Assembly: GCF_018417595.1 (NCBI RefSeq)
Contig: NZ_CP070982.1
Span: 1,265,501-1,329,500, forward strand
Length of the DNA: 64,000 nucleotides
Direction of reading: 5' to 3'
Source of the DNA: Pseudomonas entomophila
Lineage (GTDB): Bacteria > Pseudomonadota > Gammaproteobacteria > Pseudomonadales > Pseudomonadaceae
Part shown: positions 10,990 to 21,124 of the stretch, piece by piece
Numbering within the stretch: the stretch's first letter is position 1
Layout: the number at the start of each line of letters is the position of its first letter
Notes under the pieces: model-generated
Databases searched by the model: none
What the model was told of the DNA's origin: nothing
Seen by the model: the letters and a program-made list of their open reading frames with translations, nothing else
Translations under genes and position numbers: made by a program

Positions 10990-13900
10990 GTGTCAGCACA
11001 ATATCTATTCCCCGCGTCTTCGGTGGATCAACTTGTCGAGCGTCGTTTGCCCGCCTGGTTGACCGCTGCGCAGTTGGAGGACCTGCAGGGTTATCAGCAG
11101 GCGCTGAAAGCGCAACAGGCGTGCGCCGAACAGATGCGCCACCTGCTTGAGCGGATTCCAACCCTCGAGGCTTTTGCCGTGCCGCGGTTGGAGAAAGCCT
11201 TGCTGGATCAGGGGGAGGGGGAAATCGAGCCACGGCAGGCCTTCGTGGAACTCAGCGAGGAGTTCCCGCTGCCGTCCGCCGCCGAGCGCCTCTATCGCCC
11301 TACTGTCACTTACCGTTCCAGGCATAGCCTGCTGGCGGCCGCGCTGCATAACTTCCATGCTCAGGAAACCCAGCCCTGGCTCAAGCGCCAAGCCCATCTG
11401 GTTGGCCCGAAAGGGGCCAGGCTCGGGCTCAGCTTCGAGCGTTTCGCCGCTCTTTGTCGTGATCTGAACATAGGCGCTGGATATCAGGCGTTGCTCAAGG
11501 GCATCCTCAAACCCAAGGCCGGGCGTGGGCAGCCCGAAGACGCCGCGCGCAAGGCGATCGAGCGCCTGTTCCAAGACACCGTGCGCACACGTCTGCATGC
11601 TTGTGTGTACGAGTCGAGGTTCAGGGGGCGACTGGATGCGTGGGATCTGCAGCGCCTGTTGTCGTTGTTCGCGCAGCAGCCCTGGCAGGTTCCCGGGGCA
11701 GGCACCTTGACGCCGCGACAGCTGAATCTGCTTGGCAAGCCGATGATCGGGGTCGTGACGTTGGAGTGGCGCCCCTCGCCGGAGGCCGAGGTCGACGAAG
11801 TGATTGCATGGTTGCCCGGCGACCCGGAGCATGAGCTGCGCCATTACGATTCCTGGGACCACTTGTATCAGGATCTGTCGCGACGCCTGCGAGAATCGAC
11901 GTTCCGCCAGTTCTTCAGGCGCTTCGTCAAAGCCTCGGATCGGGCCCCCTTCGACAGCACCTTGATGCAATTGCTGGCAGCGTCACCCACCACGACGGCA
12001 GTGGAGTTGGATGGGCGACACCTGCCTGTCAAGGGCAGCCTTTTCGAACACGCCGGCACCCAGCAGATCGCGAGGCTCTTCGATGACGCTCGGTACTTGG
12101 CTGTGCCCACGGGCGACGAGGACCGCCAGGACCGCCAGGCGCGTCTGCAGGCGCTGCTGGGGGCCGGGCTGGACCTGCTGAGTCTGGCTGCTTTGTTCAT
12201 GCCCCTCGTGGGTGAGCTGTTGCTGGTGGGCACTGCCGCGCAGCTGCTGGACGAGGTGTATGAGGGCTACAAGGATTGGCGTCTGGGTGATCGCCAAGGT
12301 GCCCTGGACCACCTGTTCGCTGTCGCCCAGAGCGTGGTGTTGGCCGGGGTGGGCGCTGGGGCCGTTCAGCTGCTGCGGCGGGCGCCCTTTGTCGATCTGC
12401 TGGAGCCTTTAACGGATGCCAAGGGCCGCTTGAAGCTGTTTCGCCAGCATGAGCGTGCCCACCTCGAACAGGGCATGACCACGCTTGCCCAGCATGCGCT
12501 GGCCCAAGAGGGGCAGCACTTGCTTTCCAGCGACGTCGACATCCTGCTGAAATCAACCGGCTTCAGGGTGGACCAGTTGCGTCGCCTGTGCGTGGAGCAC
12601 GCCGCCCCTTCGGCCCGTCTGCTCGATGTGTGCGAGCGCATGAGGCTGCATGCGCAGCAGCCTCGGCTCAGGGGGAAGGCGTTTGACCAGGCACTGGCGC
12701 AAGCGCGACCGGCACCCACGGCGGATCAGGCATTGCTGATACGCAATTTTGACGGCCTGTCACCACGGGCGGCGGAAGAAATCATCACGCATTGCAGCAC
12801 GGTGCAGCTCGAACGCCTGCGTAAAACAGGGCGTGTGCCCCTGGCAATGGCCGAGCGCGCTCGCTGGTACCTGCGTGACAGCCGCCTGGACCTGGCCTGC
12901 CTGGGCATAAGGCTGCCCAGCGCGCTCAATGTCGACAGCGAACAACTGATGATGCGCCTGATCGAGCGCGAGGCCCCTTGGAGCGCGGAGCGTGCAGTGC
13001 AACTGCGGGTAGGCCGTCGCGAAGGGCTGCTGCTGTTCAAAAGCCAGGGCGAAGCGCTGGAGCCGGCGCTGGTCATTGTGCGTGGCGAGCAGGGTTATAC
13101 CCTGCAAGGGGCGGATGAGGCTGTGACTGTGGGGGCCGACGGGGCATTTTCCGAGGTGCTGTTGCGCTGCCTCGACGCCGATCAGCGTCAGGCCCTGGGG
13201 CGTGCCGACCTGAGTGCTCGGCAGTTGCGCGAAGCCTTGGCCGAGTTGGCCTGGGCGGATCGTGAGCAGGCGGCCGAGCTGATCGGTCTGGCGCCAGTCG
13301 GCGCCGGGGTCCGGCCGCCCCGGCGCTTCGCTGATGGGCGCCTGGGCTTTGCGCTGAGTGGGGGAGGGGAAAGCAGCCAACAGGCGATCCGCCGAGGCAT
13401 TCACCAGATCTTTCCGACGCTCAGCGAGTTACAGCTCGATGCCTACCTGGAAGCGGTACGTGCGCGTGGGCAGAACCTGTGGGAGCATTACCAGGCGTTG
13501 CAGCGCAACCTGGCTGACCTGCGCCAGGCCCTGGCGGGCTGGCAGTCCCAATGGCGAACGCCGATCGATGCCATACGCCGCCGTCGCGTCGTCGAGACGC
13601 TGCGCCGTGGGTGGCGGCGCAAACTGGTCGACGTCAACGATGAGTACGAGTTGGTGATCGACGGTGAGCATGTCGGCGAACTGCCTGCACTGCCCGAGGA
13701 TGTGACGTTCCCCCATGTCCAGCGCCTGGTACTGCGTGACATGGTGTTACAGGACATCGACGCGGCGTTCCTTGGACGTTTTCCAAATCTGGTGGAACTG
13801 GACCTGAGCCACAATCGCCTGACCCAGGTACCCGAAGGGATCGAGGCGCTGGTTCATCTCAGGCGCTTGAACTTGTCGAACAACCAGTTGGTGATCGATG

Positions 13901-15129
13901 CGCGGGCCAACAGCGTGTTCGCTCAGCTGGCATTGCTGGATTCGATCGAGTTGAGCTTCAATCCGTTGATGCAGGCGCCCGACCTTTCGGGCTTGCGTCA
14001 TGTACGGCATGTGCATTTGCGCGCCACGCAACTGACGAGTGTGGCCGAATTGCTCGAACGTACACCCTGGCGTGCCCTGGTCGATGCCCGGGACAACCGG
14101 ATTGCGCAACTGGAGCAGGATCTGCATGGGTTGCGTCAACGGGTGTCGCGTATGGACTTGCATGACAATCCGCTGGATACCGCCAGCAGCCGGCGGCTCG
14201 ACCAATGGCGTGGCGGCGCCGCGCCAGGTGAATGGGGCAGTGCCTCCTACCGGCATCGCGAGGCAGGCCAGACCGCGCGTGAGCGCTGGACCGAGACGCG
14301 CGACGCCACATTACGCGCCCAGCGTCAGGCCACCTGGGATCGCTTGCGCGAAGAGCCGGGTTCGGCCGACTTGTTCCGCTTTCTGGGGGATTTCCGGCAT
14401 ACCGAGGACTTCGACAGCCACCCGGGGCACTACCGACGACGGATATGGCGCATCCTGGATGCCTGTGAGCAGAATGAAGTCCTGCGTGAGCAGTTGTTCC
14501 GCGAAGCCGGTGGGCCGCGCAGTTGCGAGGATCGCCTGTTGTTGTTGCTCAATCAGTTGGAAGTGGGGGTGCTGGTTCAGCAGGGGCTTGCCGGCCTGTC
14601 GGCGGAAAGGCTCGAACAGGGGCTGCTCCGCCTTGGCCGGCAACTCCACCGCCTCGACCTGGTCGATGAGATTGCCGCGCGGCATGTGGCGCGCATGCGC
14701 GCCAGTGGCTCAGGGCAAGTCGATGAGATCGAAGTGCGGTTGTTCTATCGCAATCAGTTGGCAAAGGCCTTGGAGTTGCCGATACAGGTCGAGGACATGC
14801 ATTTCGCGGGCTATGCCAATGTGACCGAGGCCGAAGTGATACAGGCGCAGGTCGACGTATTGCAGAGCGAAACACCACAGACGTTGCAGGCGACGCTGGT
14901 GCACCGCCCGTTCTGGCGTAACTACCTCAGGCGGCACCATGCCGCGCGTTTCGAAGCCTTGGCCGAACCGTTCCATGACCGCTTGGCGGCGTTCGAGGCA
15001 CAGGCTGAAAGTGGGGCGGAGCAGCCCTATGTGCAGCAGGCCAATGATCTGATGCACGAGTTGGAACTCGCCGAGCGACAACTGGAGGTGACGCTGACCG
15101 AAGAGGCCTGGTCGCGTTACGAGCCGTGA
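10990..15129 (+). CDS. NEL-type E3 ubiquitin ligase effector with leucine-rich repeats and toxin-like N-terminus
   Basis: A 1379-residue protein. The start is a GTG preceded at 6 nt by GGAGAGG; upstream ATGs in frame lack a ribosome site. Residues 1 to about 900 are long helical regions typical of DUF6543 'dermonecrotic toxin domain' proteins. A hydrophobic segment at about 395-425 and the phrase DEVYEGYKDWRLGDRQGALD lie inside them. Residues about 905-1070 form leucine-rich repeats (LVELDLSHNRLTQVP, LRRLNLSNNQLV). Residues about 1080-1379 match the NEL ligase domain of IpaH/SspH effectors, including catalytic Cys1179 in SCEDR with Glu1180 and Asp1181 kept. There is no N-terminal signal peptide and no secretion gene next to it. 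A eukaryotic target is inferred from the ligase family. Base composition looks like its neighbours. Confidence 0.88.
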   Translation: MSAQYLFPASSVDQLVERRLPAWLTAAQLEDLQGYQQALKAQQACAEQMRHLLERIPTLEAFAVPRLEKALLDQGEGEIEPRQAFVELSEEFPLPSAAERLYRPTVTYRSRHSLLAAALHNFHAQETQPWLKRQAHLVGPKGARLGLSFERFAALCRDLNIGAGYQALLKGILKPKAGRGQPEDAARKAIERLFQDTVRTRLHACVYESRFRGRLDAWDLQRLLSLFAQQPWQVPGAGTLTPRQLNLLGKPMIGVVTLEWRPSPEAEVDEVIAWLPGDPEHELRHYDSWDHLYQDLSRRLRESTFRQFFRRFVKASDRAPFDSTLMQLLAASPTTTAVELDGRHLPVKGSLFEHAGTQQIARLFDDARYLAVPTGDEDRQDRQARLQALLGAGLDLLSLAALFMPLVGELLLVGTAAQLLDEVYEGYKDWRLGDRQGALDHLFAVAQSVVLAGVGAGAVQLLRRAPFVDLLEPLTDAKGRLKLFRQHERAHLEQGMTTLAQHALAQEGQHLLSSDVDILLKSTGFRVDQLRRLCVEHAAPSARLLDVCERMRLHAQQPRLRGKAFDQALAQARPAPTADQALLIRNFDGLSPRAAEEIITHCSTVQLERLRKTGRVPLAMAERARWYLRDSRLDLACLGIRLPSALNVDSEQLMMRLIEREAPWSAERAVQLRVGRREGLLLFKSQGEALEPALVIVRGEQGYTLQGADEAVTVGADGAFSEVLLRCLDADQRQALGRADLSARQLREALAELAWADREQAAELIGLAPVGAGVRPPRRFADGRLGFALSGGGESSQQAIRRGIHQIFPTLSELQLDAYLEAVRARGQNLWEHYQALQRNLADLRQALAGWQSQWRTPIDAIRRRRVVETLRRGWRRKLVDVNDEYELVIDGEHVGELPALPEDVTFPHVQRLVLRDMVLQDIDAAFLGRFPNLVELDLSHNRLTQVPEGIEALVHLRRLNLSNNQLVIDARANSVFAQLALLDSIELSFNPLMQAPDLSGLRHVRHVHLRATQLTSVAELLERTPWRALVDARDNRIAQLEQDLHGLRQRVSRMDLHDNPLDTASSRRLDQWRGGAAPGEWGSASYRHREAGQTARERWTETRDATLRAQRQATWDRLREEPGSADLFRFLGDFRHTEDFDSHPGHYRRRIWRILDACEQNEVLREQLFREAGGPRSCEDRLLLLLNQLEVGVLVQQGLAGLSAERLEQGLLRLGRQLHRLDLVDEIAARHVARMRASGSGQVDEIEVRLFYRNQLAKALELPIQVEDMHFAGYANVTEAEVIQAQVDVLQSETPQTLQATLVHRPFWRNYLRRHHAARFEALAEPFHDRLAAFEAQAESGAEQPYVQQANDLMHELELAERQLEVTLTEEAWSRYEP

Positions 15130-15132
15130 GCA

Positions 15133-15165
15133 CCACTCGCGGCCCGCTTGGCGGGCCGCGAGTGG
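15133..15165. terminator. Convergent-gene terminator hairpin
   Basis: A perfect 15-bp GC-rich stem (arms 15133-15147 and 15151-15165) with a 3-nt loop between the stop codons of the NEL-ligase gene and glpD. There is no U-tract on either side. It is probably a bidirectional stop or 3'-end stabiliser. Confidence 0.65.
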
Positions 15166-15167
15166 GA

Positions 15168-16706
15168 TCAGGCTGCGCGGCTGCCAGCCTGACCTGCTGC
15201 TCTCTGTTGCAGATAATGGGCAAGGGCCTGCTGCTCGGGCGCGCTGGTGAACAGGCCAAGTTTGGTGCGGCGCCACAGAATATCCTCGGCACTCGTGGCC
15301 CATTCTTGATCGCACAGGTAGTCCACTTCGCGCGTGAACAGGCCGCCACCGATGGCTTGCCCCAGATCTTCCGGGCCCTGGGCACCATCGAGCAGGCGCC
15401 AGGTTCGGCTGCCATAGGTGTGCGCCCAGCGTTGTGCGATATCGAGCGGCAGCCAGGCATGCTGGGCCATCAAAGTGTCTACCAGGGCCTGCACGTTGCT
15501 CAGATTTTCCCCTCCAGGCAGCGCCGCGGTGCCGGTCCAGCTACCCTGCATCTGCGTGAAGTAAGGCTTGAGTTGTTCCATCGCCGATTCAGCAAGCTTG
15601 CGATAGGTGGTCAGCTTGCCGCCGAATACCGACAGCAATGGGGCCTGGCCCTGGTCCGCTGACAATGCCAGCGTGTAATCGCGAGTCACTGCCGAAGGGT
15701 TGTCCGATTCGTCGTTGCACAGGGGGCGTACACCGGAATAAGTATGCAGGATATCGGGCCGACCGAGCTGGTGGTTGAAGTGCTGATTGACCACCTGCAG
15801 GAGGTAGTCGGTCTCCTGTTCGGTAATCGCCACCTTGGCCGGGTCGCCGCTGTATTCACGGTCGGTGGTGCCGATCAGGGTAAAGCGATCCAGATACGGG
15901 ATGCAGAAGACGATGCGTTGGTCTTCGTTCTGCAGAATGTAGGCATGCTCGCCCTCGTAGAGGCGCGGGACAATGATATGACTGCCCTGGATCAGGCGAA
16001 TGCCGTACGGTGCGTCGAGCTTGAGGTCGTCCTTGATGAAGCTGGCCACCCATGGGCCTGCGGCATTGACCACGGCGCGGGCGCGGATGGTCTGCTGGCT
16101 GCCATCGGCGTGTTGCAGTTCCACCTGCCACAGGCCATCGATGCGTTCGGCGCGCAGGCAACGGGTGCGGGTACGGATGTCGGCGCCCTTTTCCCGTGCC
16201 GCCATGGCGTTCAGCACGACAAGGCGCGCGTCATCGACGGCGCAGTCGGCGTATTCGAAACCACGGGTGATGGCAGGCTTGAGCGGGTATCCCGGGCCGA
16301 AGCGCAGGCTGCGCGAGGCGCCCAGGCGCTTGCGCTTGCCCAGGTGGTCATAGAGGAACAGGCCGGCGCGGATCATCCAGGCTGGGCGCAGGTGCGGGCG
16401 GTGTGGTAGCACGAAACGCATCGGCTTGACGATATGCGGCGCCTTGGCCAGCAGCACTTCGCGTTCGGCCAGGGCTTCGCGCACCAGGCGGAACTCGTAG
16501 TGCTCCAGGTAGCGCAGGCCGCCGTGGATCAGCTTGCTGCTGGCCGACGAGGTGTGCTGGGCCAGGTCGTCCTTTTCGCAAAGGAACACTTTAAGGCCGC
16601 GCCCGGCAGCATCGGCAGCGATGCCCACGCCATTGATGCCACCGCCGATCACGGCGATGTCGTAGCAGTCGTGCAGGGGGGGCTGGGACGAAACGGGCTG
16701 GGACAC
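15168..16706 (-). CDS. glpD: Aerobic glycerol-3-phosphate dehydrogenase GlpD
   Basis: A 512-residue FAD enzyme that oxidises sn-glycerol 3-phosphate to dihydroxyacetone phosphate and passes electrons to the quinone pool at the inner membrane. Dinucleotide motif GGGINGVGIA lies near residue 21, followed by EKDDLAQHTSSASSKLIHGGLRYLE. The C-terminal DAO_C region has VDYLCDQEWATSAEDILWRRTKLGL. An upstream ATG at 16733 is in frame, but a GTG at 16706 has AGGAGG at 8 nt and gives the usual length, so it is preferred. A GlpR-type inverted repeat lies upstream. Confidence 0.95.
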   Translation of the reverse strand: MSQPVSSQPPLHDCYDIAVIGGGINGVGIAADAAGRGLKVFLCEKDDLAQHTSSASSKLIHGGLRYLEHYEFRLVREALAEREVLLAKAPHIVKPMRFVLPHRPHLRPAWMIRAGLFLYDHLGKRKRLGASRSLRFGPGYPLKPAITRGFEYADCAVDDARLVVLNAMAAREKGADIRTRTRCLRAERIDGLWQVELQHADGSQQTIRARAVVNAAGPWVASFIKDDLKLDAPYGIRLIQGSHIIVPRLYEGEHAYILQNEDQRIVFCIPYLDRFTLIGTTDREYSGDPAKVAITEQETDYLLQVVNQHFNHQLGRPDILHTYSGVRPLCNDESDNPSAVTRDYTLALSADQGQAPLLSVFGGKLTTYRKLAESAMEQLKPYFTQMQGSWTGTAALPGGENLSNVQALVDTLMAQHAWLPLDIAQRWAHTYGSRTWRLLDGAQGPEDLGQAIGGGLFTREVDYLCDQEWATSAEDILWRRTKLGLFTSAPEQQALAHYLQQRAAGQAGSRAA

Positions 16707-16739
16707 GGGCAAGGCCTCCTGGGGCGTTCGCATCGAATG

Positions 16740-16755
16740 CGAACATGTATGTTCG
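16740..16755. promoter_or_regulatory. Putative GlpR operator upstream of glpD
   Basis: The inverted repeat CGAACAT-GT-ATGTTCG lies 34 bp upstream of the glpD start. Its GAACAT/ATGTTC arms share the core of known GlpR operators and resemble the repeats upstream of glpF. Function is inferred. Confidence 0.5.
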
Positions 16756-16989
16756 TTTTCGAAAATACTAGCGCAATGAACAGGCGGCTGCCAGTCAGTC
16801 TTTATAGAAAAAACTGATCGAATGACAGGGAAATGAACATTTGTGAAAAGAGGCGGTTCTACGTGCGCTCCCGCGAACCGTAAGCAGGCGCCGCCAGCAT
16901 GCCGCCGGCGTCGCGTCTTGGGTGGTGGCGCAAAAGGCCCGCGCCCCTGCGGGAGCCAAGCGCCGCGCTGCTCGAGAGGTGCGCTGTGC

Positions 16990-17745
16990 TCAAACCACGT
17001 CGAGGCGGATCTTGTGTTGGTTGAGCAACTGGCTGAGGGCGACCGAAGGGGCCTGGTCGGTCACCAGGCAGTCGACCAGGTTGATCGAGCCCAGGCGCAC
17101 CATGGCATTGCGGCCAAACTTGCTGGAGTCCGCGGCGAGAATGACCTGGCGGGCATTGGCGATGATCGCCTGGGACACGCGCACTTCCTGGTAGTCGAAG
17201 TCCAGCAGGCTGCCGTCTTCATCGATGCCGCTGATACCCACCACGGCGAAGTCGACCTTGAACTGATTGATGAAATCGACGCTGGCCTGGCCGACCACCC
17301 CGCCATCGCGGCGCACCGTGCCGCCGGCCACCAATACCTCGAAGTCGTCCTTGGCGGCGAGGATCGCGGCCACATGCAGGTTGTTGGTGATGACCTTCAG
17401 GTGGCTGTGGTTGAGCAGGGCGCGGGCGATGGATTCGGTGGTGGTGCCGATGTTGATGAACAGCGAGGCATGATCGGGGATCTGCTGGGCCACGGCCTCG
17501 GCGATACGCTGCTTTTCGTCGCGCATCTGATCGGCGCGCATGGCGTAGGCGGTGTTTTCGATACTCGAGTCGTAGGCTGCGCCGCCGTGGTAGCGGCGTA
17601 GCAGGTTGACCTCGGCGAGCTGGTTGATATCGCGGCGGATAGTCTGCGGGGTGACGACGAACAGCTGCGCCATTTCCTCGATGCTGACATAGCCACGTTC
17701 ACGGACCAGCTCGAGGATTTGTTGTTGGCGAGGGGGCAGATTCAT
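16990..17745 (-). CDS. glpR: Glycerol-3-phosphate regulon repressor GlpR
   Basis: A 251-residue DeoR-family repressor. The N-terminal winged HTH has [15 protein letters not shown] (about 32-46). The effector domain follows, with [14 protein letters not shown], a phosphosugar-binding loop, and [21 protein letters not shown]. The true start is the ATG at 17745 with AAAGGACC upstream; the frame stays open further but that part is antisense to glpK. It represses glpFK and glpD until glycerol 3-phosphate is present. It lies between glpK and glpD on the same strand. Confidence 0.95.
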   Translation of the reverse strand: MNLPPRQQQILELVRERGYVSIEEMAQLFVVTPQTIRRDINQLAEVNLLRRYHGGAAYDSSIENTAYAMRADQMRDEKQRIAEAVAQQIPDHASLFINIGTTTESIARALLNHSHLKVITNNLHVAAILAAKDDFEVLVAGGTVRRDGGVVGQASVDFINQFKVDFAVVGISGIDEDGSLLDFDYQEVRVSQAIIANARQVILAADSSKFGRNAMVRLGSINLVDCLVTDQAPSVALSQLLNQHKIRLDVV

Positions 17746-17842
17746 GGGCGGTCCTTTGGGGCAGCCGGACAAATTCTGCAATGATGCCGTAGGAAGGGGT
17801 ATACGACCAGTCTGAATGGGCCGCCATTTCTGTAGGAGCCAG

Positions 17843-17881
17843 CCTAGCTGGCGAACGCTTTTCAGCTGTTCGCCAGCTAGG
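17843..17881. repeat. REP-like palindrome between glpK and glpR
   Basis: Perfect 14-bp arms (CCTAGCTGGCGAAC and its complement) around an 11-nt loop, preceded by TGTAGGAGCC as in the other REP elements of this window. It abuts the glpK stop codon and probably forms the 3' end of the glpFK message. Confidence 0.75.
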
Positions 17882-17887
17882 TTGAAA

Positions 17888-19417
<1,530 letters not shown>

Positions 19418-19467
19418 TCAGGGCGTGGCGGGCGCGGGTCAATCGACCCAGGCGCCCGGCGCTGGCA

Positions 19468-20319
19468 TCAGGAAGCCTGGGTGTCACCCTGAGGATTATC
19501 GTCTGTCTGCAGGTTCGCGGCTTGCGTCGTCGGCAGGTTGCGGGCAATCAGGCCACGGTAGAGGGCCGCGCCCAGGCTGGCGCCGAGAATCGGTGCGAAC
19601 ACCGGAACCAGGAAATACGGGATGTCGCGCCCACCCGTGAAGGCGATTTCGCCCCAGCCGGCCAGGAATGTCATCAGTTTGGGCCCGAAATCACGCGCCG
19701 GGTTCATCGCGAAGCCGGTCAACGGGCCCATGGCGCTGCCGATCACCGCGATCAGCAGGCCGATCAGCAGCGGTGCGGTGGCGCCACGGGGCAGGCCGTT
19801 GTTGTCGTCGGTCAGGGCCATGATCACGGCCATCAGGATGGCGGTGATGATCACTTCGACCAGGAACGCCTGGCTGATCGACAGCGACGGATGCGGGTAG
19901 GTGGAGAACACCGAGGCCAACTCCAGGCTGGCCTGGCTGCCGCGCAGCATGCTGTGGGCCTGTTCGAAATCGAAGAACAGGGTGCTGTACAGGGTATAGA
20001 CCAGGGCGGCGCCGCAGAACGCGCCACACACCTGGGCGAGGATGTAGAACGGCAGCTTGCGTTTGTCGAAGCCGGCGAACAGGGCCAGGGCGATGCTCAC
20101 CGCCGGGTTCAGGTGCGCGCCGGAAACGCCGGCGGTCAGGTAGATCGCCATGCTCACGCCGACCCCCCAGATGATGCTGATCTCCCAGAGGCCGAAGCTG
20201 GCGCCGGCGACCTTGAGCGCGGCGACACAACCTGTGCCGAAGAAGATGAGCAGGGCGGTGCCGAGGAATTCGGCAAGGCACTGGCCAGAAAGCGTGGGTT
20301 GTCGTAGAGCAGTCGTCAT
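19468..20319 (-). CDS. glpF: Glycerol uptake facilitator GlpF (aquaglyceroporin)
   Basis: A 283-residue MIP-family channel with six TM helices and both NPA loops (GAHLNPAVS and GFAMNPARD). The second is followed by Asp, as in glycerol-conducting members. The ATG at 20319 has a GAGGT ribosome site, and the in-frame extension upstream has none. It is the first gene of the glpFK unit. The C-terminal tail is rich in Gln, Thr and Asp. Confidence 0.96.
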   Translation of the reverse strand: MTTALRQPTLSGQCLAEFLGTALLIFFGTGCVAALKVAGASFGLWEISIIWGVGVSMAIYLTAGVSGAHLNPAVSIALALFAGFDKRKLPFYILAQVCGAFCGAALVYTLYSTLFFDFEQAHSMLRGSQASLELASVFSTYPHPSLSISQAFLVEVIITAILMAVIMALTDDNNGLPRGATAPLLIGLLIAVIGSAMGPLTGFAMNPARDFGPKLMTFLAGWGEIAFTGGRDIPYFLVPVFAPILGASLGAALYRGLIARNLPTTQAANLQTDDNPQGDTQAS

Positions 20320-20490
20320 GTATGACCTCGGTTTTTTGTTGTTGTGAGGCGCTGGGCGCTCGACAGCAAAAAGCCCGGAGTCTATCCCCATGGACGCCGG
20401 GCAGGTACGGGAAGTGCACCTTATAGGTGCACCATTTATTCACAAACGAAAAAATATAGACAAGAAACGCTGATGTCAAAGGTCGAAAAT

Positions 20491-20504
20491 GAACGTTCGG
20501 CCAC
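20491..20504. promoter_or_regulatory. Putative GlpR half-site copy 1 upstream of glpF
   Basis: GAACGTTCGGCCAC contains the palindrome GAACGTTC and recurs 38 bp away. The core resembles the repeat upstream of glpD. Assignment to GlpR is inferred. Confidence 0.4.
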
Positions 20505-20528
20505 AATCTGACTGCCACGCCGCACAGC

Positions 20529-20542
20529 GAACATTCGGCCAC
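20529..20542. promoter_or_regulatory. Putative GlpR half-site copy 2 upstream of glpF
   Basis: GAACATTCGGCCAC differs from copy 1 at one base and is in the same orientation. Confidence 0.4.
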
Positions 20543-20625
20543 TGCTCTAGCCTGGGGCTTATGCTGGTCGGTCCGGTGGATTTGCCCTAGAGTAGCCGGC
20601 GACCCGTGACCGCCTGGAGCTATTG

Positions 20626-21096
20626 ATGACCCCTGCCCTGGACCTGCTGAAGAAGGTGCGCGCCGAGCACCGCGTGCACAGTTACGAACATGATCCGAAA
20701 ACCGCTTCCTACGGCCTGGAGGCCGCGGAAAAGCTGGGGCTCGATCCGCTTCGGGTGTTCAAGACCCTACTGGCCAGCAGCGAGAAAGGGGAGTTGCTGG
20801 TGGCGGTGGTGCCAGTGGTCGGCACGCTGGACCTCAAGGCCCTGGCCCAGGCAGCCGGAGTGAAGAAATGCGAGATGGCCGACCCGCAGGCTGCCCAGCG
20901 CGCAACCGGTTACCTGGTGGGTGGCATCAGCCCGCTGGGGCAGAAGAAGCGTTTGCGCACGTTTATCGACCATTCGGCGCAACACCATGAAACCATTCAT
21001 GTGAGCGCTGGGCGTCGGGGGCTGGAAGTGGAGCTTGCCGCCTTGGTGCTTGCCACCCATACCCAAGCCCAGTTCGCCGAAATCGGTCGCCTGTAG
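20626..21096 (+). CDS. ybaK: YbaK/EbsC-type aminoacyl-tRNA deacylase
   Basis: A 156-residue member of the YbaK family, which hydrolyses Cys-tRNA(Pro) formed in error by prolyl-tRNA synthetase. Family motifs are RVFKTLLA with the conserved Lys near residue 45, GYLVGGISPLGQKKRLRTFID, and the C-terminal SAGRRGLEVEL. The ATG at 20626 follows GGAG at a normal distance. It is monocistronic. A REP palindrome starts inside its last codons. Confidence 0.92.
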   Translation: MTPALDLLKKVRAEHRVHSYEHDPKTASYGLEAAEKLGLDPLRVFKTLLASSEKGELLVAVVPVVGTLDLKALAQAAGVKKCEMADPQAAQRATGYLVGGISPLGQKKRLRTFIDHSAQHHETIHVSAGRRGLEVELAALVLATHTQAQFAEIGRL

Positions 21097-21120
21097 GAGC
21101 CGGCTTGCCGGCCCCTACAG
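21091..21120. repeat. REP palindrome overlapping the ybaK stop codon
   Basis: Arms of 14 bp (CTGTAGGAGCCGGC and complement, one mismatch) around TT. The TAG stop of ybaK is part of the left arm, and the right end lies 5 bp from the converging ABC ATPase gene. It probably serves as transcript end for both. Confidence 0.75.
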
Positions 21121-21124
21121 GGAA

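Larger units (their letters stand above)
20320..20625. other. Divergent intergenic region glpF / ybaK
   Basis: 306 bp without a gene, AT-richer near 20420-20465. It contains two direct copies of GAACRTTCGGCCAC, listed separately as possible GlpR sites, and the short ybaK leader. Confidence 0.6.
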
